Made by a program: the position numbers and the translations under genes
NCBI GenBank assembly: GCA_020746835.1
Contig: JAGPNK010000013.1
Coordinates: forward strand, 1,364,001 to 1,428,000
From: Stachybotrys elegans
Taxonomy: Eukaryota; Ascomycota; Sordariomycetes; Hypocreales; Stachybotryaceae
DNA length: 64,000 nucleotides
Reading direction: 5' to 3'
Shown: piece after piece, positions 24,303 to 33,923 of the stretch
Numbering within the stretch: the first letter of the stretch is position 1
Layout of the letters: each line of letters starts with the position of its first letter
The notes under the pieces: model-generated
Told to the model about the DNA's origin: nothing
What the model saw: only the letters and a program-made list of their open reading frames with translations
Databases searched by the model: none

Positions 24303-26098
24303 ATGCCTATCATCAGCCTTGACAGCCAAACCTTTTTCAATCCCATTCAGATGAAAGCCCCATCCGTTCGACGACAGGAGCCGAAAGTACGAGTTACAGA
24401 TGCACCCCTTTGTCATTCTGAGCTTCAACCTGTAACAGCTCCCGATAAGGATCCAATTTTGATCTCAAGCGATGATGAGTTGGATTGTGATGACTCGATC
24501 AGCGTCCAGTCTGGTTCGTCTTTACCATCGATTGAACGGCTCCTTGCAGATAAGCAAGAGCATGACCTATCTACTGGTCTCGATGATTTGGGTATGTAAG
24601 GTTTTCATTTACACTCTGCCAGCTATATTGACACATTCTGGCAGGAGAGATCCCAGAGACTTCTGTCCCTGTTACTAGTGAGGGCAAACCTGCTCAAGCT
24701 CCCTCATTGGACGACACAGGGCCAGGAAGGCAATGCACGCCGAGTCTAGAGCAAATCCCAGGCACGCCTGGCTCTTTCAAGGCTCCCCCCCTTTCTCCTG
24801 TGTCAGAGGAGCCAATGCCGCCATCCAATACGCCCCGTCGACCCAGCAGTCCTCTTGAGCTCTCAGAGGAAACATCTACTTCCGTCGCGCACAGTCCTCA
24901 ATCTCCGCACGATGCAATTGTATGCCAGCCTCAGGAAGACGCAGGAAATGTGTCAATACAGGATAAACCAAGCGCCCGCCTTACGATATGCGATAGCCCT
25001 CGTTTTTTACCTGACAATGCACGATGGTCGCCCAGGCTTGAATCTAGGTCTCCTGAGGGCACCGGGCTTTGCCGTATATCGGATCGCGAAAGCCGAGACG
25101 AGAGCGATGATGGCGACTATCAGTCGGATTCAGTCAAATCAAGGCTTCGGCGAAGGACTCCAGTTCGTTATGCGAGCTGTAGTACGGCGATATCGGGAAT
25201 TGGTTCTGGCGACGAAGAGGAGCATCATGGCAAGCGACGTCGAAACACAGCACATACGCAAAACCCCCTGGATGATGGCCCTTATCATCCTCCCGACAGC
25301 GAAAGCGACCTGAATCGGATTACCCGTCAACCACAACATCAAGGCTCCCGTAGGACCACATCTGACACAAGCGAAGCCGACATGGATGACGATAGCGACG
25401 GTGTCTGCCTGCCGCCTTCCCGACCTACCAAGCGCCGAAAGGCCAGCCCAGCTACCGCATCCACTGCCTGTAGAAGATCAACCAGACAGAAACACCGCCG
25501 GAATACTTCCACCTCACCACGAAGCCGACCAGCAACAGGCCTGCACCGTATGCCTAGCCCGCCGTACTCTCTAAGCAGCAATAATGAGGCGCAGGTACAA
25601 ATACCTGCCGCAAAGTTTGAGGAATGGCCACTTGGAGAAGCTGTCTTGAAACGCATCACCATGAATGGCTCGGTCACTTTCCAGTTGCAGTTCACCTGGA
25701 AACCCTGCGAGAAGGAAGAGGCTGGTGCAAATCGGGCCTCGTCCAAATCTTCATCACTTATGAACAAAACCGTGGGAAAGCGAGGCCTAGGGGGAACTTT
25801 TACCCCCGAAGAAGATTCCTTGCTTGTCACGTTGAAGAATCAGGGATTGGCATGGAAGGATATTCACGCACAACACATGAAAGAATTTCCTGAGCGGACT
25901 GTGGGTTCTCTGCAAGTTCGATACTGTATGAAGCTGAAGAGTCGGTGAGGTCAGACTGGTCGTCAGCAGAAGCAAGACATGCTCCAGTTTTACATTGATA
26001 ACGATACCATGATCATATAAGTTAATAGGTTTGACGAGACCCTCGCCACCGCCTTTGCAGCTGAAGAGGTGGATACCTTAGGCAGTCTGCTGGTTTAG
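24303..26098 (+). CDS. Myb/SANT-like DNA-binding protein
   Basis: Three exons, 24303-24591, 24645-25944 and 26029-26098, encode 552 residues. Intron 1 is 53 bp (GTATGT donor, CTGGCAG acceptor), and intron 2 is 84 bp (GTGAGG donor, TTAATAG acceptor). Most of the protein is low-complexity and rich in Ser, Pro, Arg and Asp, with basic patches (RPTKRRKASP) suited to nuclear import. The one recognisable domain is near the C-terminus (about 481-527): FTPEEDSLLVTLKNQGLAWK, then HMKEFPERTVGSLQVRYCMK, which has the spacing of a Myb/SANT helix-turn-helix. The last exon adds a short acidic tail ending GSLLV. Likely a chromatin or transcription factor; targets unknown. It stands alone between a RIP block and relic-rich DNA. 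Confidence 0.78.
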
Positions 26099-26902
26099 TT
26101 CAATGGGGCTTCAGACAACGCTCCGGAACAAGAAGATTCTCAAAGCAGAAGCAGCCTAGGCACAGGCACAGCCGAAGTCTTCAATGGCGAGGCTGAAGGG
26201 GAACGGTTGGTTGGTTTATTCCTACTCGGTTGTGGCCTCAGCAATAAGACAGCGTTACAGTCGACACATGGGGACAGAAGCGCGCCTTCATACACGGATA
26301 AAAATTGATCCAAAAATCCGCCATCGGGTAATGTGGTACAATCGATGCCGAGCTGGCCCGTAACATCGGAACCCGGCTGACGGGGTCGAGTTGGAGCAAC
26401 CGCTCTCCGCCCACGACCGAAATGGGCACCCCGGACGGCCAGGAAACAGGAGCCGATTGACCAACAAGATTTATTTATCCGCAACCGTCAGCCTCTGTCT
26501 CAACGTACAATAAAGCATTAGCCAAACGAAAACTGCATTAACAGAAATGTCCGATGTTTTCCAATGTAGAAGAAACCACAGATCACATGATTCCCGACGC
26601 TAGACAGTTCTCGTTTGGTCTAGAAGGCAAGAACGCCTCAGTCTCTCAATATAAATTTTGTTCGGCCCCTACGACCCCCCGAGATGAAAGTGAAAAGGAA
26701 ATTAAGGAGAAAGAAATAACGCTGGTTTTTTCCTATAGCACATCCGAGGCTCAGTGAATAAAGGACTGGCTGGCTAAGGTAGGAAGTAGCTGCTAGCCGG
26801 GCTTCCTGCTTCCAAATCAAATATAACCAACTACGTAGATCGCTGCTGAGAACCTGAAAAGGGCTGCTTGTAACCAAAGAGGTAATTATGCCTGCCCCCG
26901 CT
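26099..26902. other. Intergenic, no supported feature
   Basis: About 800 bp with only short unremarkable frames on both strands. I see no repeats, RNA genes or conserved coding segments. Confidence 0.5.
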
Positions 26903-27330
26903 CTAAGAGAACTTCATCACCAGTACACGACCTGAGTAGCAGCGGATAGCAACCGTTGATCCCACCACATCCGACGCAGACGCGCGATACTCCGTAGGTA
27001 GCCAAAGCATCCCCTTTCCATCATTTACAATCCATACACCGTCGGTGCTTATACCCCAGCCAGAGTGGCGAACACACCGTAAGGTTGCGTCAGTCGACGG
27101 ATTATCGATGGCAGGCGGTAGAGCCGGGAGATCCAGGTTCAGAAGTCCAATGTCGGTAGAGAGAGAGTTTGTCATCGGATCAAATGAAAGGTGGGTAATA
27201 AACCGGTCAATCTCGAGCGTCTGCACACACGCGCCCATCGCCGCATCCCAGACCTTGACTGTCTTATCATGCAAGCCCAAGGCAAGCCGCTGGCCATCCG
27301 CCGAGACCAATGGCCCTCTTTCTCTCTTCC
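26903..27330 (-). pseudogene. Relic of the C-terminal end of a NACHT-WD40 (NLR) gene
   Basis: The minus-strand frame encodes one degenerate WD40 unit (SADGQRLALGLHDKTVKVWD) followed by the characteristic tail after the repeats. The tail elements GWGISTDGVWIV, MLWLPTEYR, VGSTVAIRC and SGRVLVMKF align in order with GYGISGNAIWIL, VLWLPPEYR, LGSTIGIGC and SGRFWMIRL of the intact NLR at 54993-59396. There is no NACHT domain upstream and the frame closes near 27310-27330. A truncated relic, not a functional gene. Confidence 0.75.
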
Positions 27331-28723
27331 CTTTCCATTGTCGTAAAATAACGCCTAAGAACGCTATTGCGATAGAACTTCACTACCCAGGCAATTTAAT
27401 TAAATTTAGTAAAGCTGTTCGTGGCTGTCGGGTTTAGTTATGATCACGTCGTTGGCATGCCTGTGAAGCATCTATGCTTTGGCCAGATGGGGGCCTAAAA
27501 CTAGTGTACCAACGTATGTTGAGCCTAAAACAGAATACATAACCAGGCACATGACCAGCGCTAATGTACCACTTCCGGTGGCCCAGCGCTTGGTGTACCA
27601 GTACATGGTGGTTACTAGTGTCGCAGCTGGAACCACAGAGACTATAAAAGGGCTGGTGAAGTCTTCTTGACTACCCATCGGCTACATTGGCGCGAAACAG
27701 ACTTGGTCCAGACCGCAGCCATGGCAGGACTGGAAGTGAGGCCATGCAAGCAAGCCCATCAAACCTCTTACGATTCCCGTTGTGGCGCCCAATGACTTTT
27801 TGCTCCTGGTCTTGGTGCGCCCGCATATTGCCAAGTGCTTCTTGAAGCAAGCCCCAGCATGTGATTCTGTACATTCAGTAAGATGTCCTTGAGGCTTTTG
27901 GTATAGCTAACCATGGCATGCTTTTCCACTCTTACGTACACTGCTGCAATAAGGCTCGCGCCGGGGGGGGGGGGGGGGGGAGGCTAAACAGGCAGTCGGG
28001 CAGGGATGCGCCATCAGGTTGATATCGCTGGGAAAAAAAGGCAAACTAGAGAGACACATGAATTGCCTGAACCCACAAATGGCGCTGCCGAAAAGTCACG
28101 ATGGTAAGGCGTTCTGGAGCACAGCCGTGTTATGCCATGGTTATTGCCTTTACTTCTATCGAATACGAAAATATGAAGGATACGGAGGGAGTTGTTCCAC
28201 AAGTCAAGTAATGGCGCGTAATGGGCCTATATCGGGGTGCTTGCCTAGAGAACGCGGGGAATCAAACCAGGGCCACCGTGGCGCGGTGCAGACAATGTCC
28301 AAAGCCCATCTCGGTGCTATAGGATTGTGCGCCGCGACGCTAGCTGGTCCAGGCAAAACGCAGCAGAGTTCATCAGGCAGATGCCAGGGGTGGTCAGATC
28401 GGGCCGTTGCAAAGCATCACAGTATTCTAGGTTTCCGCCATTCGTTTACCTGATTTGTCAACGACCAACAGAGCAGGAGGCAACCACAGTGTCGCTCATC
28501 GTGTAGCAAATGCGCCGCGTTTGCAGCGTGGCGCCTGCACTCGTAATCAATCGAATCAACTCCCTCCAGCCAACCGATCCCAGTCTACGCCCTACTGCTA
28601 ATTTTGGCAAGCAGCCAGCTGAAGTGTCGCCAGTCATTATTAATTCTCCTCTCGCCAGCCACAGCGCTGGATAGCATTCCTCCTTCACCTCCCAACCTTC
28701 ATCCCTCGTTCTGCCAAAAAACC
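27331..28723. other. Gene-poor interval with an 18-bp poly-G run
   Basis: Contains an uninterrupted run of 18 G at 27963-27980. Between 27500 and 27620 the word GTACCA/TGTACC recurs several times. A stretch near 28255-28285 resembles a tRNA B-box on the minus strand, but no tRNA fold could be built. No supported gene. Confidence 0.5.
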
Positions 28724-29110
28724 ATGGCGTCTCTACAAGAAACCCCGGCGCCCCGCGGCGTCCGACTGAAGGAAGTCTACGAGCCCAATGGAAAAACAGA
28801 CATTGACATCATCGCCATTCACGGCCTGGACACAACATCGGCAGAGACATGGGTGTGGAAACCCCGTGACAACTCATCACACGTCAATTGGCTTTCGGAT
28901 GAGAAGATGCTCCCAAGTCGCGTCGGCAACGCATCCATCTGGACCTGCGATTGGCAGGCTGATCTGATTCTGCCTGCTGGGCAGGAGCCAAAGACAGCCG
29001 AAGAACTCGCCCGCGATGTCCTCGCTTGCCTCGAGGCCCATATACGGGATACAGGCCCTTATCGCCGATCACGAGAGTAGACCGATTGTTACATTGAGAA
29101 CCTGATCACC
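28724..29110 (+). pseudogene. Relic of an alpha/beta-hydrolase (SesB/PGAP1-like) N-terminal domain
   Basis: ATG at 28724 opens 119 codons containing DIDIIAIHGLDTTSAETWVW, then NWLSDEKMLPSRVG and WTCDWQADL. This is the typical start of the lipase-like N-terminal domain found at the head of many fungal NLRs. The conserved sequence then jumps frame: after the frame reads YRRSRE and stops at 29080, the expected continuation (LIADHESRPIV) is in the next frame and also ends quickly. The active-site region with the nucleophile is absent. It is a frameshifted, truncated fragment on the strand opposite to the NLR tail at 26903-27330, so the two are not obviously one gene. Confidence 0.72.
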
Positions 29111-30682
29111 TGTCAAGCACAATCTATATTGGTGACATCAATTCCGGTATAGCTGACCGCCGATCGCTAGGCAGACTGATTACTATAGCTAACTCCTATA
29201 TTCTCAAAATCCTCCGGACATCAACAGCCCGGATAACGGGCTTTTATATCAGGGGCTTCGAACAGGTTAGATACGGTCAAAAAGTTCATCGTTGCAGCCC
29301 AATAGGGGGAATGCACTCAGAAAAAGGGGTCGGCAGACGACATAGGGATGTGACATATTGCACGGTTCGTTTTTCTTATTCGTTCCAGAGATCAACTTCA
29401 GTCCACACGTTTCTCCAATTCCATGCTCCCATTCACACTGCTGTTGAAAGCTCCCCCATCTCCAATACCCACACATCCAAAGAGTCTGGTTATAAAAGCA
29501 CATGGGTGATTGAGAAGCAGAGCCTAGCATGCCAGGTTTGGGAGGTCTCTGGGAATTTATCCATGCCATGGCAGATTTTGATGTTGCTTCAAGGGCAGGT
29601 GCCGCGCTGTGATTCGATACCGGGACAGTGGAATCACTGTGATAGGATCCTTTGTGGCAGGTATGCTGACCAACACAATAGGTCCATTACCTACCTATGA
29701 TTATAGGCGTCAACATAGAAGGTTGAGTTATATCGTGTTGCAGAAGGCATTAGCCCTCTTCCCGTGCTTGGTGCAAATGGGAAGACTTCACTGGGCCCAC
29801 GATACTCATCCTTAGTCAACACGGAACGGCGAGGCCTTCTTGTCAACAACTGTCCGCGCCTGTCTCGTTGCAAGTCTGGAGAGTGGTGTGTCCACACGTG
29901 GGTACATGCAGTGGAGAGGGGCACTGTTCACTGGCTGTTGGCGATACACTTCGTTGTCAGGTGGTCCTTCCATGCTCCACTTGTAAGATTAGTCACCGGT
30001 GTTCGCATCAACCACAGAGCTTGACAGAGCTACACAGTACAGTACAGAAGTCAAGACAATTAGGAGGGAGATCACGTGTTGGCTCACGTGACTTGAGGCA
30101 ATCACAGGTCGTAACGAAACCATTATTTTTATGAGTGGTACATATGTACTTGGGATGCGCTACGTTTTCGACGAGGGAGCCATTACTGGATATTGACTGC
30201 TGACGTTACGCGCCCTGGTGGAGCCCGACATCAACCTGATTGTTTCACGATAGTGGCGCCGTAGATCCATTCCTGGCTTTTTTGCGTAAGTGCTAAATTT
30301 GAGTCACCATGAGCTAGGTAGTGCCAGCTAGGTGTTCACGACTCAATCCTTAATTCAAACGCCCAACCCTTGACTCCAGAACTGGATGTCCGGCGCCTAT
30401 ACCTATTCCTGCATCGCCGTAGGCGCGCACAGTACATAAGTTAAAGGCATGACAGTGACCAATAGTTCGAGGCGGGGCAGACGGAACGCGGATCTCAAAT
30501 GACGAAGCTCGGTGGCTTGGTAAGGTGGGGCAGCCACCACTACCTGTAGGCGGTTAGCTGCATTGTCAGCCGATCGATCCGCCCTCTGCTTTTGGAATTG
30601 GAGACCTGCAGCAACCACTTCCAAATCCACCATAAGAACCCAGTCAATGCACCTTTGCGCTGACCATCCGCAAGCACCGAGG
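29111..30682. other. Intergenic, no supported feature
   Basis: About 1.57 kb with only short frames lacking family signatures. CACGTG and TCACGTGA words occur near 30074-30090. I see no RNA gene or element end. Confidence 0.5.
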
Positions 30683-31072
30683 ATGGTCGAGCTACGCGGC
30701 CGCTTGTCCTCAACGAATCGCACGAATCGCACGAAGCGCCCACGCCTGGATGAGCCCTGGACTGCCGACACACAAACCCCGAAGAAGCGCAAGCTCAACC
30801 ATCCCTCAGTTCCTCCCCCCCAGTTCTGGGACAACCTCTCACGGCCAGTCTTGACCAAAAACGCGCTACGAAAGCTGGATCGTCGCAACAGCATAGGCGA
30901 TCATCAAAGCCGAGTCCATACTACAAGTCGACGGTACAATACACGCAGCGCTTCGTTGGCGGCGCACAGGACTCCTGCACAGAAAGTTCTCTCCCAGTTA
31001 CCTCCGACAGGTCGGGCGCAGCTCAAACGTATCGCTAGAGACGGCGGTCCTGATCTGAAAGACTGTGGATAG
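30683..31072 (+). CDS. Small conserved-looking fungal protein of unknown function
   Basis: 129 codons from ATG at 30683. The protein is Arg/Lys-rich with TPKKRK (nuclear-localisation style), then RPVLTKNALRKLDRRNS, and ends RIARDGGPDLKD. From memory, this combination (a LTKxALxxLDRRN block and a terminal ARxGGPDL block) recurs in unclassified fungal proteins, but I know no function. It is followed immediately by an 11-bp C run (31075-31085) and a transposase relic, so it may be transposon-associated or decayed. No domain is recognised. Confidence 0.45.
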   Translation: MVELRGRLSSTNRTNRTKRPRLDEPWTADTQTPKKRKLNHPSVPPPQFWDNLSRPVLTKNALRKLDRRNSIGDHQSRVHTTSRRYNTRSASLAAHRTPAQKVLSQLPPTGRAQLKRIARDGGPDLKDCG

Positions 31073-31094
31073 TACCCCCCCCCCCAAGCAATCT

Positions 31095-31366
31095 CGAAAT
31101 GAGCTCGAGCCAGTCAAGTCTCGGTCGCCGCAAACGAGGATCACAATCAACACTCAAGAGCAATGCGCATGACTTTAGGGGAGGGGCAAGACCAGAAGGC
31201 TCAAATGGATGCAGATGTGCAGATAAAGCAGGAAACACAGCAGAGTCGCGGTCACAGGGCACGGGAGGTAACGAAGAAAAGGCGCTGTGGAATCTGCGGC
31301 AATACTGGCCATAATGCAAGAACATGCCAGATCGATGAGCTATTATCTTCATCAGATAGTAATTAG
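31095..31366 (+). pseudogene. 3' end relic of a pogo/Tigger-type (DDE) transposase
   Basis: The frame ending at 31366 encodes LGEGQDQKAQMDADVQIKQE, then RRCGICGNTGHNARTCQ, a CX2CX4HX4C zinc knuckle. The same order, a GxxLTxEEGQxL-like helix followed by a zinc knuckle, closes many fungal pogo-like transposases of the CENP-B/DDE_1 group. Upstream, the reading frame is broken (TGA and TAG in the frame carrying the TRI motif), and the catalytic core is missing. Confidence 0.65.
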
Positions 31367-33409
31367 TTTGAATCAATTGATTACGTTGTAGTAAAGAAAT
31401 TAAGGGTAACTCCAAGGCAGCTGCCTTGAAGTGCGGCGCTCGCTTGTGTGCCGCGCTCGCTTGTGGGGTACGTTATCCCCTTGAGTGTGCGAAGGCTCCA
31501 TGCTGGTCACTAACAGGGACATTAGCCAATGACTGCTATTATAGGGAAAGATACTTAGTTTTATCATAGCTCTAGATACTATTTCTAAGTACTGATCTCT
31601 ACATTCTAGGTACCTACTGTTTATCCCATAGCTAGGCTATCAATAGTGTAGTTTGTATGTACGTGGGGGCTTATTCAGCAAGTATGGGGCGGATACAAGC
31701 ATGGAGCCTTCGCACACTCAAGGGGATAGAGAGATGGATATAGGCTATATGTAGATATAGATAGGTTTAGTAGACAGACGGCTGGCTAACCCTCAGCCAT
31801 ATTACCACCCATCTCCTTCAGTATCCTTTCAACAACCTTGCCTATAGCCAAGACCATACCATCTGAGTGACAGCATTTGTGCTTGCGTCTGAACGCGACC
31901 TCTTGGGCAAGACTATGCAACTAACGGAAGAGAAAGTTCTCTCACACTCGGCAGCCATGGCCAGGATTGACAGAACATCGACCGCCATTTTCGCCACTTG
32001 CGGATATTTAAATCGCCTAGCAGACCAATATTCAAGAGGATTGTCGTACTATGTAGACAGCCACCTCTCTAACTCATCTACAACTTCGCCATTGACGTGG
32101 TTAGCGGAAGATATCAACTCGTCTTGAAAGGAATTAAATGGATTATACTTGCGCGCCCTTAACGCCACCTGAAGCAGTTTCGTATCACTTGTGGACCAGC
32201 TACATCAAATGCTATCATGAGTGAGCTATGTAATCTAATCCACGGCGGCATTCACGTGTGGCCTAGATGTCGCCCATCGCATCGGCCTCAGACTATGAGA
32301 CGATCCGGCTCTGGCGCACCGATACGGCGAGTCCATCCAGGAGCTCGATGTGCCTTGAGGAACGAAGAGATGAAAGGACTTCTGCCCCGCGAGGGCCATC
32401 CGACCGGCTTCAGGGTCGAAATTCCGGCTTCTGATTGGCTCTGAAATACGGAGCCTTCTAGCTTCTTCCCATTGGCCCAGGCCAAGACCAATGAATTTGC
32501 TTTCCTTAGCAGGCTTTCCTCCTGCTGTTATGGTTGCTGTTTTTTTTAGCCAGCCCTCCTATTACCTCTTCAATCTCATCAGCCTCCGCATGCGCTCGTG
32601 CACCTTCTGGTGCATGAATAATTACCTATCACCGCGATGCTAAATGACCTATGTTCCTATTCCTGCCTTTTCTGATATCTAACTTCAACCGTCTAGCCTC
32701 GTTCTTCAAGGTTCCTTTGCGCAAGCCGCGATCGGCTTGCCTCTCCTGTACAAGAGTAAGCCGCTTCCCCTCTTCCCGCAGAAAGTCAGCAGCCAATCAC
32801 AGTGCGTTCATAACGTTTTATTTTCTCTTACCCTCAATGCTACTGTTCCCGCTTTCGGTTTACACCAATTCGTTACCTCAAACGCGGAGAACAGTGGTAT
32901 TTACGCCTCAGCCATGGGTGAGCCCCCCTCAACTCTTATCGTGGTCAGTTGATGAGAACCCATAGCAATGATGGAGCCATCATTTATCTCTGATGCACGG
33001 CTTGGCCGGGAGGCTGGCCTTCCGGTGTCAGTCTCTGGGAACCTCCGTATATTCCATAGTACTGCACCAACACTCTCGGGGATCGTGGAGTGGGCATTTT
33101 GGTAGCTTATTCAGTAATGCTACGCGGGGCAAAAGTGTAAATCCCCCTTTCGTCGACCGTCGGGAATGCTATTGCCACGGTAATTCCTCAACCGTCCTGC
33201 AGACTATGAAAGAGTCTAAGTCAGTGTAGCAAACCAAACCAAACCTGGATAGGATTAGGATATGGGGCCACTTTGGGGCCACTGTGGGGTCTTTTGCCTG
33301 CCATCCAAAGCCGGGGGCCTTTCCATCAACCTTGCGCAGCCTGAACGTCAATCAGCCTCCTCCCCAGCTCTTCCAACCCTACACCCGGAACTTGATCCCA
33401 ATCTTCAAT
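31367..33409. other. Intergenic interval containing a TIR element
   Basis: Holds the MITE-like element at 31476-31726. Before it, CGCTCGCTTGTG occurs twice near 31438-31464. The remainder has only short frames. One at 32737-32952 reads smoothly but matches nothing I recognise. No gene is supported. Confidence 0.45.
31476..31726. mobile_element. MITE-like TIR element, copy 2 (TA target duplication)
   Basis: Perfect 29-bp terminal inverted repeats start TCCCCTTGAGTGTGCGAAGG at 31476, with the reverse complement ending at 31726. TA flanks both sides (31474-31475 and 31727-31728). The 251-bp element is non-coding. The first bases of its ends match the element at 6321-6554, indicating one family with diverged subterminal sequence. 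Confidence 0.78.
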
Positions 33410-33923
33410 ATGTCTGTTGAGAAGGTCGATATCCATACCGTAAGCGATATCGAAGAGCGGTCCGCGACAACACCACAGGAGATGACTCAAATCGATCACC
33501 AAGCCAAGAAACGGCTAGTCCGCAAGCTGAACAACTATTGTCCCCACAGTTATGATGACATACCTTCTCTGTTTCTTAGACCGAACGAACATTGGAAATG
33601 CCCGACTGTTTGGCATGGAACATAATCTGGGGCTTGTTGGAAACCAGTATCAGATTGCCGTTGCTGTGCTCTTCATTCCCTATGTCCTAGTGGAAGTTCC
33701 GAGCAATCTAATCCTCAAGAAGTTTACTCCTTCTAGGTGGCTTGCTTGCATTACCGTGGGTTGAGGTATCGTCTCAACCCTTACGGGAATCGTGCAGACC
33801 TTCGGTGGCCTGGTCGCTACTCGCATGCTCCTTGGCCTCTTGGAAGGAGGTCTTTTCCCGGGTCTTACCGTCTACCTTGCACTATCAACTGCCTCTATGA
33901 ACTTTCTCTCTTTCACATGCTAA
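33410..33923 (+). pseudogene. Broken MFS transporter (allantoate permease / Dal5-like)
   Basis: From ATG 33410 a short hydrophilic N-terminus leads to a conserved segment in a different frame (TYLLCFLDRTNIGNARLFGM). This implies a one-base frameshift near 33535. The frame then reads through transmembrane helices typical of the anion:cation symporter branch (AVLFIPYVLVEVPSNL). A Trp codon is replaced by TGA near 33761, after which the frame continues (LLGLLEGGLFPGLTVYL) to a stop at 33921. Only the first third of a 12-helix transporter remains. Three lesions make it clearly non-functional. Confidence 0.8.

Noticed and set aside
27045..27437. 130-codon plus-strand ORF
   Set aside because: Antisense to the NLR tail relic.
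28255..28360. Minus-strand tRNA-like B-box (GGTTTGATTCC)
   Set aside because: No matching A-box at the right distance and no acceptor stem could be paired; at most a decayed SINE.
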